Shown: positions 19,905-30,772, numbered from the stretch's first letter. The stretch: 64,000 bases of DNA from Heterohyrax brucei (GCA_028571685.1 CM053146.1:113125431-113189430), one strand, 5' to 3'. Made by a program: numbers and translations. Notes: generated by a model from the letters alone, not told the origin.

Positions 19905-22900
19905 TCATAGAGGTCTCGTACAGTATTTGTCCCTTTGTCGCTGACTACTTTCACTCAACATAATGTCTTCCAGTTGAAACCAGGTTAGGAGATGTTTCCT
20001 GGAATCATCGTTATTCTTTATCATTGCGTAGTGCTCCATTGAGTATATGTACCATAGTTTACCTATCCATTCTTCTATTGGTCAGCATCTGGGTTGATTC
20101 CATCTTTTTGCTATCGTGGACTGTGCTGAGATAAACATTCTGGTGCATGTGTCCGTTGGTGTGAAAGGCCTTGATTCTGTAGGATATATTCCAAGTAGTG
20201 GAATTACTGGGTCAAATGGTATATTGATATCCATTTTTGTAAGGAAGCGCCAGATTGCCTTCCAAAGAGGCTGGACCATTTTGCAACTCCACCAACAGTG
20301 TAGGAGAGTTCCACTTTCTCCACAGCCTCTCCAGCATTCGTTGTTTTGTGTTTTCTGGATCATGGCCAATCTTGTTGGGGTGAGATGGTATCTCATTATT
20401 GTCTTGATTTGAATTTCTTTAATAACTAAAGATCGTGAACATGTCCGCATGTGTTTTTTGGCTGCCTGGATCTCCTGGATCTCCTGGACAGTGAAGTGTC
20501 TGTCCATCTCCTTTGCCCATCGCTTAATTGGATGGTTTATCTTCTTCTTCTTGATATTTTGTAGTATCTTATAGATTATGGAGATCAGGCATTGGTTTGA
20601 CATAGAGTTGCCAAATATTTTTTCCCATTCTGTGGGTGTTCTTTTAGTTCTATTAATAAAGTCTTTGGATGAGCAAAAGTGTTTGATTCTTAATAGTTCT
20701 GATTTATCTATTTTCTCTTCTGTTGATTGAGGTTTCTTTGACAGATTTTGGAGTCTGTCCTCATGTGTATTAAAACTTCCATTGTTGTTCCTACTTTTCT
20801 TGGATGAGCTTTATTGTTTTAGGTTTGATATTTAGGTCTTTTATCCAGTTGGAGTTCGTTTTTGTATAAGGTGTAAGATATGGATCTTGATTCAGTTTAT
20901 TGCAGATGGATAACCAATTTTGCCAGCACCATTTGTTGAAGATACTGTTTCTGCTGCAGTTTAATGTCTTAGGGCCTTTGTCGAATATCAGCTGTTCATA
21001 GGCAAATGGTGTCATCTCTGGGGTCTCAATTCTGTTCCATTGATCCATCTGTCTGTTCTTGTACCAGTACCAGGCTGTTTTGACCACTGTGGCAGTGTAG
21101 TATGTTCTAAGGTCAGGTAATGAGAGGCCTCCCAGTGTGTTCTTCTTCTTTAGTAGTACCTTACTTATCCGGGGCTTCTTCCCTTTCCAAACAAAATTGG
21201 TGATTTGTTTCTCCATCTCATTAAAAAATGATGCTGGAACTTGTATTGGAATTTCATTATATAAATAGATTGCTTTGGGTAAAATAGACATTTTCACAAT
21301 CTTAAGTCTTCCTATCCATGAGCAGGGTAGGTTTTTCCATTTATCTAAGTCTCTCTTAGTTTCCTGTAGTAAGGGCTTGTAGTTCTCTTTGTAAAGGTCT
21401 GCTGTTTCTCTGGTTAGATTAATTCCTAGGTGCTTTATCTTCTTAGGTGCTATTGTAAATGGTATTGATTTGATAATTTCCTCCTTAACAGTCTCGTTGT
21501 TGGTATAAAGGAATCCTACTGATTTACTTATGTTTATCTTGTATCCTGAGACTTCTATCAGTTTGAGTAGCTTACTTATAGATTCCTTGGGGTTCTCTGC
21601 ATATACAATCATATTATCTGTGAATAGGGAGATTTTAACTTCCTCTTTGTCGATGCAGATGCCCTTTATTTCTTCGTCTTGTCTAATTGCTCTGGCTAGA
21701 ACTTCCAGCACAATGTTGAATAGGAGAGGTGAGAGTGGGCATCCTTGTCTAGTTCCTGATCTCAAGGGAAAGTCTTTCAGTCTCTCCATTCAGGATGATG
21801 TGGGCACTTGGGTTTGTATAAATGGCCCTTATTGTGTTGAGGAATTTGCCATCTATGCCCATTTTGCTAAGAGTTTTTAGCATGAATGGGTGTTGGACTT
21901 TATCAAATGACTTTTCGGCATCAATGGACAAAATCAGGTGATCCTTGTCTTTTGTGTTATTTATGTGGTTAATCACATTAATTGTTTTCCTGATGTTGAA
22001 CCAGCCTTGTATCCCTGGTATGAATCCCACTTGGTCATGATGGATTATTTTCTTGATATGTTGTATTCTGTTGGCAAGAATTTTGTTGAAGATTTTTGCA
22101 TCTAGGTTCATGAGTGATATCGGTCTGTAGCTCTCTGTCTTTGTTGGATCTTTCCCTGGCTTAGGTATCAGGGTTATGCTGGCTTCATAGAATGAGTTCG
22201 GGAGTACTCCATCCCTTTCTATACTGTGAAATAGTCTCAGTAATATTGGGGATAACTCTTCTCTAAATGCTTCGTAGAATGCTGTCGTGAAGCCACCTGG
22301 GCCCAGACTTGTTTTGGTTGGCAGTGTTTTGATGACCTTTTCAATCTCTTCCTTTGTGATGGGTTTATTAAGTTGTTCTGCTTCACGTTGTGATAATTTG
22401 GGTAGGTGGTATGAGTCAAGGAATTGGTCCATTTCCCCTAGGTTTTCAAATTTGTTAGAGTACAGTCTTTCATAGTATTCTGTTATGATATTTTTGATTT
22501 CTGTTGCATCTGTGGTGACAACTCCCTTCTCATTTCTAATTTGGGTTATTTGTTTTCTTTCCTGCTTTTCTTTAGTAAGTTTAGCCAGTGGTTTATCAAT
22601 TTTGTTGATCTTTTCAAAAAACCATCTTTTGGTCTTTTCAATTTTTTCAATTGTTTTTCTGTTCTCTAATTCATTTAGCTCTGCTCTAATCTTTATGATC
22701 TCATTTCTTCTGGTGCCCGAGGGGTTCCTCTGTTGTTCTCTTTCTACTTGTTCAAGCTGTAGAGTTAGTTCCTTGATTTGGTTTCTTTCTTCCTTCCAGA
22801 TGTGTGCATTTATGGAGACAAACAGACCTCTGAGCACTGCTTTGGCTGTATCCCATAGATTCTGGTAGGAAGTGTTTTCGTTCTCATTGGAATCCATGAA

Positions 22901-23716
22901 TTTCTTTAATTCATCCCTGATTTCCTCTATAACCCATGTTTTTTTGAGCAAGATGTGGTTCAGTTTCCAAGAGTTCCAGTTTCTATCTCTGTTTTTTCTG
23001 CTATTGATTTCAACTTTTATGGCTTTATGATCTGAGAAGATGCTTTGCAGTAATTCAACAGTATGGATTTTGTTGAGCATTGCATTATAGCCTATCACGT
23101 GGTCAATTCTGGAGAATGTGCCATGTGCACTGGAGAAGAAGGTGTAGTTGTCTGCTTTTGGGTGGAAAGTTCTGTATATATCAATGAGGTTTAGTTGGTT
23201 AATTGTGTCAATGAAGTCTTCTGTATCTTTGCTGAGCTTTTTTCTAGATGATCTGTCTAGTAATGAGAGTGGAGTGTTAAAGTCTCCCACTATTATTGTG
23301 GAGTCATCTAACTGTCTTTTGAGCATAGTCAGTGTTTTTTCGACATACTTAGGTGCTCTGGCATTAGGTGCATAAATATTTAATATAGTTAAGTCTTGCT
23401 TGTGTACTGAACCTTTCAGCAATAAATAGTGTCCATCTTTGTCCACGATGGTGGATTTGACATTAAAATTGATTTTGTCTGAGATTAGAATTGCCACCCC
23501 TGCTCTTCTTTGTTCATTGTTAGCTTGATATATATTCTTCCATCCTTTAATTTTCAGTTTGTTCCTGTCTTTAGGTCTCAAGTGTGTTTCTTCTAGACAA
23601 CATTTGGATGGGTCATGTCTTTTGATCCAAGATGACACTCGGTGTCTCTTTACTGGAGCATTCAGTCCATTCGCATTCAATGTAATCATTGATAGATATG
23701 TGTTCAGTGCTGCCAT
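19905..23716 (-). pseudogene. L1 ORF2 (endonuclease and reverse transcriptase), inactivated
   Basis: ORF2p nicks target DNA and reverse-transcribes L1 RNA. The span would give about 1270 codons, normal for the family. From the ATG at 23716, 655 codons are open: the endonuclease shows N14, E43 (CCLEETH), GDFNTPL and SDHKAI, and the RT starts with [17 protein letters not shown] frameshift near 21785 moves the frame, which resumes at [18 protein letters not shown] and runs to 20791. There the catalytic box reads FTDN where the family has FADD (about 21613-21624). A second frameshift near 20790 precedes the C-terminal part with the Cys/His cluster CWRGCGESGTLLHCWW. A TGA at 20082-20084 follows WNQPRC; the same frame then stays open to 19905. 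The protein is certainly dead. Confidence 0.95.
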
Positions 23717-24126
23717 TGTGATATGTTTATTTTTATGTTGATGTTTTCTCTGTTGTTCTTATTAGTCTGTTCTGGGACACTCTTTTTTGTGAGTTCATTT
23801 AGAGCTGGTTTTATAGTTGTTGAGACTCATGTGTTAGATTTCTTGAAATGGTATGATACATCTTTGTTGTGCTTTACAGCTGCCCCTATGAACCCCCTTA
23901 ATAAACTATTTATAAACCCAATTTTAATTACTACCAGTCTTGTCATCTTCCTCTCCATCTGTAAGGACTATAACAACTGTAGGACATCCCTCTTTTTATT
24001 GTGATGACACCATAGTTTTCATGATGATCACTGGATTGCTTCTTTCCATATCAAAGCTGTGAATTACTTTGGGGCCTTCCCTAAATGAGTAGAGTATTGA
24101 GTAGTGTGTCTTTCTAATATATAAAA
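23717..24126 (-). other. L1 inter-ORF spacer, 410 bp
   Basis: Sequence between the ORF1 stop and the first ATG of ORF2. It has no long open frame on the L1 sense strand. Human young L1s have a spacer of about 63 bp, so this one is long. Either this lineage has an extended spacer or ORF2 initiates upstream of the ATG at 23716 through a decayed extension; the well-aligned ORF2 start ([19 protein letters not shown]) argues for the former. Confidence 0.8.
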
Positions 24127-25182
24127 TTAGTGGTTTCGTTCTTCTAAGCCAAAGCCAAGAACTTCTTTCAATGTTTCTTGTAGTTTTGGTTTGGTTTTTA
24201 CAAAGTCTGTGACTTTCTGTTTATCTGGGAATGTCTTAATTTCATTTTCGTATTTGAAAGATAGTTTTGCAGGATATGTAATTCTTGGTTGGAAGTTCTT
24301 CTCTTTCAAGACTTTGAATGCGTCGTGCCACTGTCTCCGTGCCAGCATGGTTTCTGCTGAGAAATCTGACGAGAGCCTACAGGGTTTCCCTCTGAATGTT
24401 AGCTTTGCCTTGAGTCTTGCTACCTTTAAGAGTTGCTGCTTGTGTTTCATTTTGTTAAGCTTGATTATAATATGTCTTGGAGTCTTTCTTTTGAGATCTA
24501 TATTGGGTGGCGTACGATATGCATCTGAGATGTCTATATTCTCTTCCTTCATGATTTCTGGGAAGTTTTCTTTCAGCAGCTCAGTAGCAATACTCTCTGT
24601 GTTCTCAGATGTCTCACCCCGTTCAGGGACTCCAATTAATCGAAGGTTGTTCCTCTTAATAGAGTCCCACATGCTTCTTAATGTTTCTTCATTTTTCTTG
24701 TTTCTTTTTTCTGATTTCTGCTCATAGATGCTGGCCTCAGTAGCTCTGTCTTCCAAGTCAGAAATTCTTTTTTCTATTTGTTCCATTCTGTTTTCTTGGC
24801 TTTGCATGGAAGTTTCTATGTCTTTGATTTTCTTCTTGATCTGTTGGATTTCAGAGTACTGGTGTTCCATCAGATTGAACAACTTGCTTAATTTTTCATT
24901 TTGTTCTGCATTTTGTATAAGGTCTAGAAGGGCTCTGTATATAATCAATTTGTATTCACTTTCTGATGCTTTCATAAAAGTTTCTTCATCTGGAAAACTC
25001 CTTGGTTGCTTTGTTTGGGAGCCTTCTGAAGCCATGAGTGATTGCTTGTATGCCACAATTGTCTGTTGCTTTTGGGTCCCGTGTGAGTGTATAGAGGCTG
25101 GAAGAGGTACTGTGAGGATGGGTTGCAAATTTTTCTCTAGGCTGTCTTCAAATGTAAAGCAAAAATTATCTGACCAGTTCAC
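24127..25182 (-). CDS. L1 ORF1 RNA-binding chaperone, intact frame
   Basis: ORF1p is a trimeric nucleic-acid chaperone that coats L1 RNA in cytoplasmic particles. The frame is open for 351 codons. A start at Met50 (about 25035, MASEGSQTKQPRSF) fits the family better and would give about 302 residues, against 338 in human. Residues 100-175 form a heptad-rich coiled coil (NRMEQIEKRISDLEDR). The RRM-like part includes NLRLIGVPE and TPRHIIIKLNKM. The C-terminal domain has LSSDFSAETMLARRQW and EKNFQPRITYPAKLSF. No lesion was seen. It lies upstream of the broken ORF2 in the same transcript. Whether it is expressed cannot be read from sequence. Confidence 0.9.
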   Translation of the reverse strand: MNWSDNFCFTFEDSLEKNLQPILTVPLPASIHSHGTQKQQTIVAYKQSLMASEGSQTKQPRSFPDEETFMKASESEYKLIIYRALLDLIQNAEQNEKLSKLFNLMEHQYSEIQQIKKKIKDIETSMQSQENRMEQIEKRISDLEDRATEASIYEQKSEKRNKKNEETLRSMWDSIKRNNLRLIGVPERGETSENTESIATELLKENFPEIMKEENIDISDAYRTPPNIDLKRKTPRHIIIKLNKMKHKQQLLKVARLKAKLTFRGKPCRLSSDFSAETMLARRQWHDAFKVLKEKNFQPRITYPAKLSFKYENEIKTFPDKQKVTDFVKTKPKLQETLKEVLGFGLEERNH

Positions 25183-26082
25183 AAGTCAGTTAGGTTTTCA
25201 GGTGTAGAGGTCCCTTTTCTCATCTGACAAAGTAAGCGCCACTATATCCAACCCCAGACGATAACAAACTAGTTCAGAATACAGCAATGCTATTGCCCTG
25301 TTGGCCTCTACTGACAGGGCCTAGCCTTAGCCAACACTGTGTTGAGTACTGGTTTTGTGATAGAAAAGCACTATCCTGTGGGCAGGCTCTGGCTCCCAAG
25401 CTAAGAATTAGGTCCAGCTGTGGCCACCGTATCCAAGATGGTGTCCTCCACACAGGCAGCAGACAGAGGGGCAAAAGGTGCCTAGAGGTAGTGATTCCTC
25501 TGCTTCTGTTGCAGGGCCCCCAACGTAGGCAGCACTGTGCAAAATCACTACTTTTCTGTCGGAGAAGCGCTGTCCCGTTTGCAGGTGCTGTCTCCCAGGC
25601 TAAGAACGAGGTCCCGCTAAAATCTCGGTACCAACATGGCGTCCCGCACCCTGACCGTGGAGCTCCACACAAACCCCGCTGAGGCAGCTACAAAACGAAA
25701 GGCTCAAAGTGGCTAGATTAACAGAGTCCCAAGCCTGGCTCTCAGAATATGGGAATTTTGCCTGCCTATACCCCCAGCAACGCGTCTGAGTCCAGCTGCC
25801 AGGCAAGACCCAGCTCCGCCCGCCAGCCGAGACAGAGGAAAAAAAAGTCACAATGGTGCGTTTACCTTCCGCCCGTGAGAGCCGGGGCTAGCCAGGAGCG
25901 GGAGTCAGTGAGAGAGAGGAGGTTTTTTGCTGAGTGGTATGAAGTCCCAATTAACAGCTCTGTACCGTGTCCTGAGGCTGATTAGGTGATCAGAAGGCTC
26001 TGTTTGATTGTCAATTCAGGTCTTGGTTTCCAGAGGGATATAAGGAGACGTGTGCTTAGTCTGCCATCTTGACTCCGCCTCC
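25183..26082 (-). promoter_or_regulatory. L1 5' UTR with internal promoter
   Basis: About 0.9 kb, clearly richer in G+C than the surroundings and containing CpG sites. The first bases on the L1 strand, GGAGGCGGAGTCAAGATGGC, carry a YY1-type AAGATGGC motif (complement at about 26063-26070), which in human L1 sets the transcription start. A diverged internal duplication lies at 25314-25725. Minus- and plus-strand open frames of 80-130 codons in this block are a G+C effect. Confidence 0.85.
25314..25725 (-). repeat. Tandem ~199-bp duplication in the L1 5' UTR
   Basis: 25359-25415 and 25558-25614 align without gaps at 42 of 57 bases. Flanking blocks also correspond: CAGGGCC with AACACTGTG or GCACTGTG to the left, and CCAAGATGGTGTCC against CCAACATGGCGTCC to the right. 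The period is about 199 bp. It resembles the monomer organisation of rodent L1 promoters, here reduced to two old units. Confidence 0.7.
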
Positions 26083-26098
26083 TGACATCCTTACTTTT
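26083..26098. repeat. L1 target-site duplication, right copy
   Basis: TGACATCCTTACTTTT, identical to 18881-18896. It directly abuts the L1 5' end and is followed by the resumed RTE sequence GAATACTTTGAAGAGG. Confidence 0.95.
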
Positions 26099-26485
26099 GA
26101 ATACTTTGAAGAGGTCCTTTGCAGCAGATTTTCCTAATGCAATGTGTCTTTTCATTTCTTGACTGCTGCTTTCAAGGGCATTGATTGTGGACTCAAATAA
26201 AATGAAATCTTTGACAACCTGAACCCTTCCTCCATTTATAACAAAGTTGCTTACTGGTCCAGTTGTGAGGATTTTTGTTTTCCTGATGTGGAGGTGCAAT
26301 CTGTACTCAAGGCTGCGGTCTTTGATCTTCATCAGTAAATGCCTCAAATCTTCTTCATTGCCAACAAGTGAGGTGGTGTCATCTGCATGACACACGTTGA
26401 AAAGGTATGGTGAAAGGATACAACCCCAACACACACCTTTCTTGACTTTAAATCATTCAGTGTCCCCTTGTTCTGTTTGTGTGGG
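26099..26485 (-). mobile_element. AfroRTE LINE copy B, RT portion
   Basis: Continuation of the RTE at 18410-18896. A minus-strand frame at 25982-26434 shows SPYLFNVCHADDTTSLVG, the reverse transcriptase catalytic box (ADD), then KTKILTTGPVSNFVING and KRHIALGKSAAKDLFKVF. The first residues of that frame are usable, but the frame is short and 5'-truncated near 26485. Confidence 0.9.
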
Positions 26486-26599
26486 TCTTGATAGAAGGTA
26501 CTAATGCCTGTCTTTACCATTTTGAAACTGAAAATTAAATTTTATAATAATAACTTACAAGTACGTTTTTTAAATTTATGGATGTTGTCACACATACTT

Positions 26600-26745
26600 T
26601 CTTTGTTGACTTTGTCCCAGGTAGAAATTATTGTTCCCATTTTACAGATGAGGAAACTGAGGCAGGGAGTGTTTAAGTGATTATTGTGGTAACATATATA
26701 GACAAAGCTGGATACTAGTCTACTGAAGCTAAATAATAAGCCAAT
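26600..26745 (-). mobile_element. MIR SINE
   Basis: Antisense MIR core: TTCCCATTTTACAGATGAGG followed by AAACTGAGGCAGGGAGTG, then TTAAGTGATTATTGTGG. This is among the most conserved parts of the family, so the call is firm although the edges are approximate. Confidence 0.88.
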
Positions 26746-28212
26746 ACTGATCATGCTGCTAAAAGCATTTCTATGCGAATTTATATATTTGATTGACTGT
26801 ATATAAGTGACTTAGAGGGGGACTGGTAAGAGAGGAAGCTAGAGAGAAGTATTCAACTGCAGAGACATCAGTGAAATTTCTAGTCTTGCTCTGGACAACC
26901 AGTGCTCCCAGCTAGAGCAGATACAACTATATGAAGAATTTTCCTGTTCTTCTTAGCCAGTATTGAGATTCAAGAAATTGCCTTAAAGAAGATCAACGTA
27001 GTTTAATAAATATAAAAGTATGGGCTGGGTTACTCTTGGAACTGAGACTGAAGAGTGAAGAAGCTAGCTTTCCTTACTCCTCCAATGGACAGTGGAAAAA
27101 AGAGTCTTTTTGTTTGTTAACATATATTCCATTGGATGTAAAATTTATTATGATTTAAATTATTCAATCAAAAAATTCCTGTCTAAACACTTTAATCATT
27201 GAGAAGGAAAAACACAAAAAGCACCACTAATGAAGTACAGAACATTTTATTTGCCAGTTGGACCATGGATAAAACAAGGGTGATATAATTCATCAGAAGG
27301 ATTTCTAAATAGACATAGTCAACAGTTTAAACAACAATCCTTAATGGTTTGGCATGTAGAATTTAAAATTTTGCAACACTGTTTCTGGGAATGAAAGGCT
27401 TAATTTTTAATGTACATGCATGTGTGTCTCTGCGTGTGTTTGCTTGTGTATGTGTGTACTTGCACAGCCACGTGAAGCACGATATAGTAGAACTACATAG
27501 AAAACCTTGAGGAGTCATAAAACATAATTTTTAGAGCAGGCTGTTACATTCAGGAGTGGGAGGGCTTTTCATAGTGAATCAAAAACAACCATAAAAAGGA
27601 GAGTCATGAATAATGGAGGAGAGAATTCAGGTTATGCTATGCCCAGAAGCCACATTTTATTCCTGCCTCAAGTAAGGTCTCTAATAATATAACTTTGTAG
27701 TCATATGAAACATTTTCCTAGAGCTCTTATGTAAGACACTAAGAGACTAAGGAATCAAACATGGCTGTATCTTTGAAGCTTCCTTGCACCCCTCCTCAAC
27801 ACTTTCCTCCCCTGTCTTCACCTTTGTGCTACATGCTATATTTAGAATTATCAGATTCCTCCAAGTTCCTAGCTTGTGACCTTCCTACCCTCTCTTTCAG
27901 CTCTCTGCTTCTTCCGGCCTCATGCCTTTCATGTACATGGGTCCTATGTCTCATCTCATGCACCCAAGCTCCATCTATGTGAGACTGCAGAAAGTCACTG
28001 TTTGGTCATCCTCTGCTTATGTGTGTACAACAGTCAAGCAGCTCAGTCTCAGGAAGACTGCCCAGCTGAGAGGTATTTGAAGGCCTGCAAGTGGGCTTGG
28101 GACTGTTTGGGCAGGAAATTATAGAAACTTGAGTACTTTGGGCCTTGTGTAGAAGGGTCCTCTGGTGAGGGATACAGCGGGAGGGAGGCTAGAATGGGTT
28201 CCTCTGAAGCAC
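26746..28212. other. Unassigned sequence
   Basis: No confident repeat or gene. A TG-rich patch at about 27417-27465 is a weak microsatellite. Plus frames at 27761-27982 and 27876-28124 overlap each other in different frames and show no motif. An L2 origin for 27780-27990 is possible but not demonstrated. Confidence 0.4.
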
Positions 28213-28427
28213 CAGTAATAAGCCAGTTGCAGCCAAGATGTTTCTGACTTACGGTAACTTCATGCGTGTCATGATAGAACTGTGCTCAGGAAGATTTTCA
28301 GCAGTTGATTTTTTTGGAAGTAGACCAGCAAGCCTTTCTTCTTAGCTAACACCGGGTGGACTCAAACCTCCACCCTTTTGGTTGGCAGCTGTGTGCTTGA
28401 ACTGTTTGAACCACTCAGAGTCTCCCC
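28213..28427 (-). mobile_element. AfroSINE, long form
   Basis: Inverted long form, quite diverged: TTCTGACTTACGGTAACTTC, ATGCGTGTCATGATAGAACT, GATTTTCAGCAGTTG, AAGTAGACCAGCAAGCC, and a head GGTTGGCAGCTGTGTGCTTG. It keeps the middle block. Confidence 0.8.
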
Positions 28428-29409
28428 ATAAAGCATAGGCTCCATCTCGGCCATTTCTAAGAGTGGCACCACTGGTTGTGGTCATCACTTTCTCCCCTTC
28501 TCCAAACTACGTAAAAACACACACATTTTCTGTTTATTCTGTATTAAGTCTTTGTGCATCTGAGCATAAATTTTTTTTATCACCATTCAAGTTTTTGAGA
28601 GCACTCTTGATCACCTAAATCAAACAATGATTACTTAGGAGAAAATGACTGCACAGTTTACTGGCAATTCCTCCTTCAAGATAAAGAAGATAAAATGAGA
28701 ACTACTGCTCCGGAATTATTGATCAACAACAAAGAGACAGAAACAGCCCACATGGAGGAAAAAGGTGACTAACCATTTCAGAGCTCACAAAATAGCCAGT
28801 GAAGACAATACTGGACTTACTCTGGTTTGTGATAAGAGATTTCAAAATGTTTGGAGAAGTTTCCTCACAGCCAGAGACACTGAAAGAAGAGATGCTTCAA
28901 AGAGGATGACCATCTCTTAAAATGAAATCGTGGCAGTGTGATATGAAATGGTTATAGGAGAGACGGAAACAAGCAACAGAGCCCCGGAGGCTGTAGGCGC
29001 TTGCTGGGGAGCTCAGAGTCGAAAAGTCTACATCCAAAGATGGAAGAGGGGAAAACAGTCAAGTGTCTCTGGGTCGTATTTTGGAAATAATGATTCTTGT
29101 GTTTTTTCTCTCACCATTGTCTCTCTTTTCCTCTGTCTTCCTCTTTCCAGCCAAGTAAGAAAATGGCTCAAATTTTATTGTTTCAGGAGAGATTTGTGGT
29201 GAGGTAGAACAGAACACCCAAGAGACTTTCTGACTTTTCTTTCTGAGAATTTAAACTCTTTAGAGAATTTAGTGTTAATTTGTTGTGTGTTGCTTGATGC
29301 TCGGTGTTAGAGTGCTGGTATTTTCAATACCGGCAGGATCCTCCTTGGTGGCCAGATTTCAGCAGGGCTTCTGAATGAAGAAAGGAAGGAAGAAAGGCCT
29401 GGGATCTTG
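28428..29409. other. Unassigned sequence
   Basis: Nothing recognised with confidence. The frame at 28948-29202 has no known motif. Confidence 0.4.
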
Positions 29410-29878
29410 TGGTAGTTAAGGTTGTATGTCAGCTTGGCTGGGCCATGATTTTTAATAATTTGGCAGTTGTGTAGTGATATAGTCATCCTCTATTTTGTGA
29501 TCTGATGTGAGCAGCCCATTAGTTGAGAAGGAAGCTTCCTTAGGGGTGTGCCCTACATCTGATACACATGGACATTCTGGCAAAGCTCACACACTTGCTC
29601 TGGATTGCATTTGGCTCTTATCATCTGACTCCAGTTCTTGGGACTTGAACCAACGGCCTGCTATATTGTCTGCTATTCTTGGGCTTCTTCAGCCTCTGCA
29701 GCCTGTAAGCTAGTAGCCTACCATCTTACCTGTTGATCTTAGATTTGTTATCTTCCCCAGTCCATGAGCCTGCAATGTGACCTGCAGATTGTAAGCTCAT
29801 CAGCTGTGCAGCTAAATTGACATGAGTCAGGAGAAGCCTACAGCCTGACACCTAACCCGTGGGCTTGGGACATACCAG
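29410..29878 (+). mobile_element. Retroviral-type LTR, sense (ERVL/MaLR-like)
   Basis: Begins near GTAGTTAAGGTTGTATGTCA and GCTTGGCTGGGCCATGATTT, blocks that recur at 60860-60885 as TCAACTTGACTGGGTCAGGA. The following ATGTGATTAGCC-like region (TGATCTGATGTGAGC) is also shared. The right edge meets an inverted MaLR LTR. The middle (GGGCTTCTTCAGCCTCTGCA) is typical of old ERVL LTRs. Family name uncertain. Confidence 0.6.
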
Positions 29879-30772
29879 CTGTTTTAGTCAGCTAGTGCTG
29901 CTCTAACAGAAATACCATGTATGGATGGCTTTAACAAGGAAAGCTGATTCTTACACAGTCCAATAGGTGCAGACTGGGAGATGGAAGGTAATGTTATAGC
30001 AGTGGATACCAGGGGTATTTGGGCCACTTTTTCGTGCAACTTGTGCCTTCAGGTCCTGTTTTGGGCCCAATCTTGTGTATACCACTTCCATTTAATGATG
30101 GAGTGCTGCTGTGCACATCCAACTTTACGACTTTGTGGGTCAGACAACACTCTATTCATGATAGGCAGCTCAGGATGCATGGTGACTTGGTGTCCTCTGG
30201 TTAAGCATTCAGTCTCTACTAAGGCCAAGCAACAAGCCAAAAGCTGCTTTTCAAAAGGAGAGCTTCTCTAACAGAAATACCATGAGTGGATGGCTTTAAC
30301 AAAGGAAAGTTTATTCTTCTACAGCCTGGTAGGAGGCTACAAGTCCAAATTCAGGATGTCCATTCCAGGGGAAGGCTTTCCACCTTGTTGGCTATGGAGA
30401 AAAGTCTGGTATTGCATCAGTCTTTGTCCTGGGAGCATCTTGGTGCAGGAACTTCAGGTCTGAAGGATGTGCTCTTCTCCCGGTGCTGCTTTCTTGATAG
30501 CACAAGGTTCCCAGTTCTCTGCTTGCTTCCCTTTCCTTTTATCTCTTGTAGGATGAAAGGATTAAGTGTAGTGCAAGCCCTACTCCAGGGAAACTCCCTT
30601 TACAGTGGAGCAGAGAGGTGATCTTATGAAAGGAATTACAGTCCCACCCTAATCCTTTAACATACAGCACAGGAAAAATCACAAAATGGAGGACAATCAT
30701 AGAATACAGAGAATCATGGCCCAGGCACACGGCTACATACATTTTGGGGGGTACACAATTCAATCCTTGACA
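29879..30772 (-). mobile_element. MaLR (MLT1-like) LTR, with its 3' edge present twice
   Basis: Inverted LTR. The 3' edge appears first at 29879-29970 (CTCTAACAGAAATACCATG at 29901) and again at 30266 onward, after which the LTR runs to TTCAATCCTTGACA. Between them lie about 290 bp (29975-30265) that are not LTR-like to me. The second copy matches 596-1149 closely, for example GGGAGCATCTTGG and AAGGTTCCCA. It could be two overlapping LTRs, or an LTR and a fragment of a second provirus. No coding retroviral sequence is visible. Confidence 0.7.

Larger units (their letters stand above)
18897..26082 (-). mobile_element. Full-length LINE-1 (7.19 kb) inserted in AfroRTE copy B
   Basis: A complete L1 on the minus strand, with 5' UTR (about 25183-26082), ORF1 (24127-25182), a spacer, ORF2 (about 19905-23716), 3' UTR and an A-rich tail read as T on the plus strand at 18897 onward. 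The 5' end reads GGAGGCGGAGTCAAGATGGC, the usual start of placental L1s with a YY1-type site. A perfect 16-bp target duplication flanks it, so this is an intact insertion and not a rearranged fragment. Autonomous mobility is excluded by the ORF2 lesions. The perfect duplication and the open ORF1 make it the youngest large element here. Confidence 0.97.

Noticed and set aside
20116..23375. Plus-strand frames inside the L1
   Set aside because: Complement of ORF2; no independent signal.
24191..25207. Plus-strand frames of 178 and 159 codons
   Set aside because: Antisense shadows of the L1 ORF1.
25287..25851. Arg/Cys/Gly-rich frames on both strands
   Set aside because: Effect of the G+C-rich L1 5' UTR, not exons, and they overlap on opposite strands.
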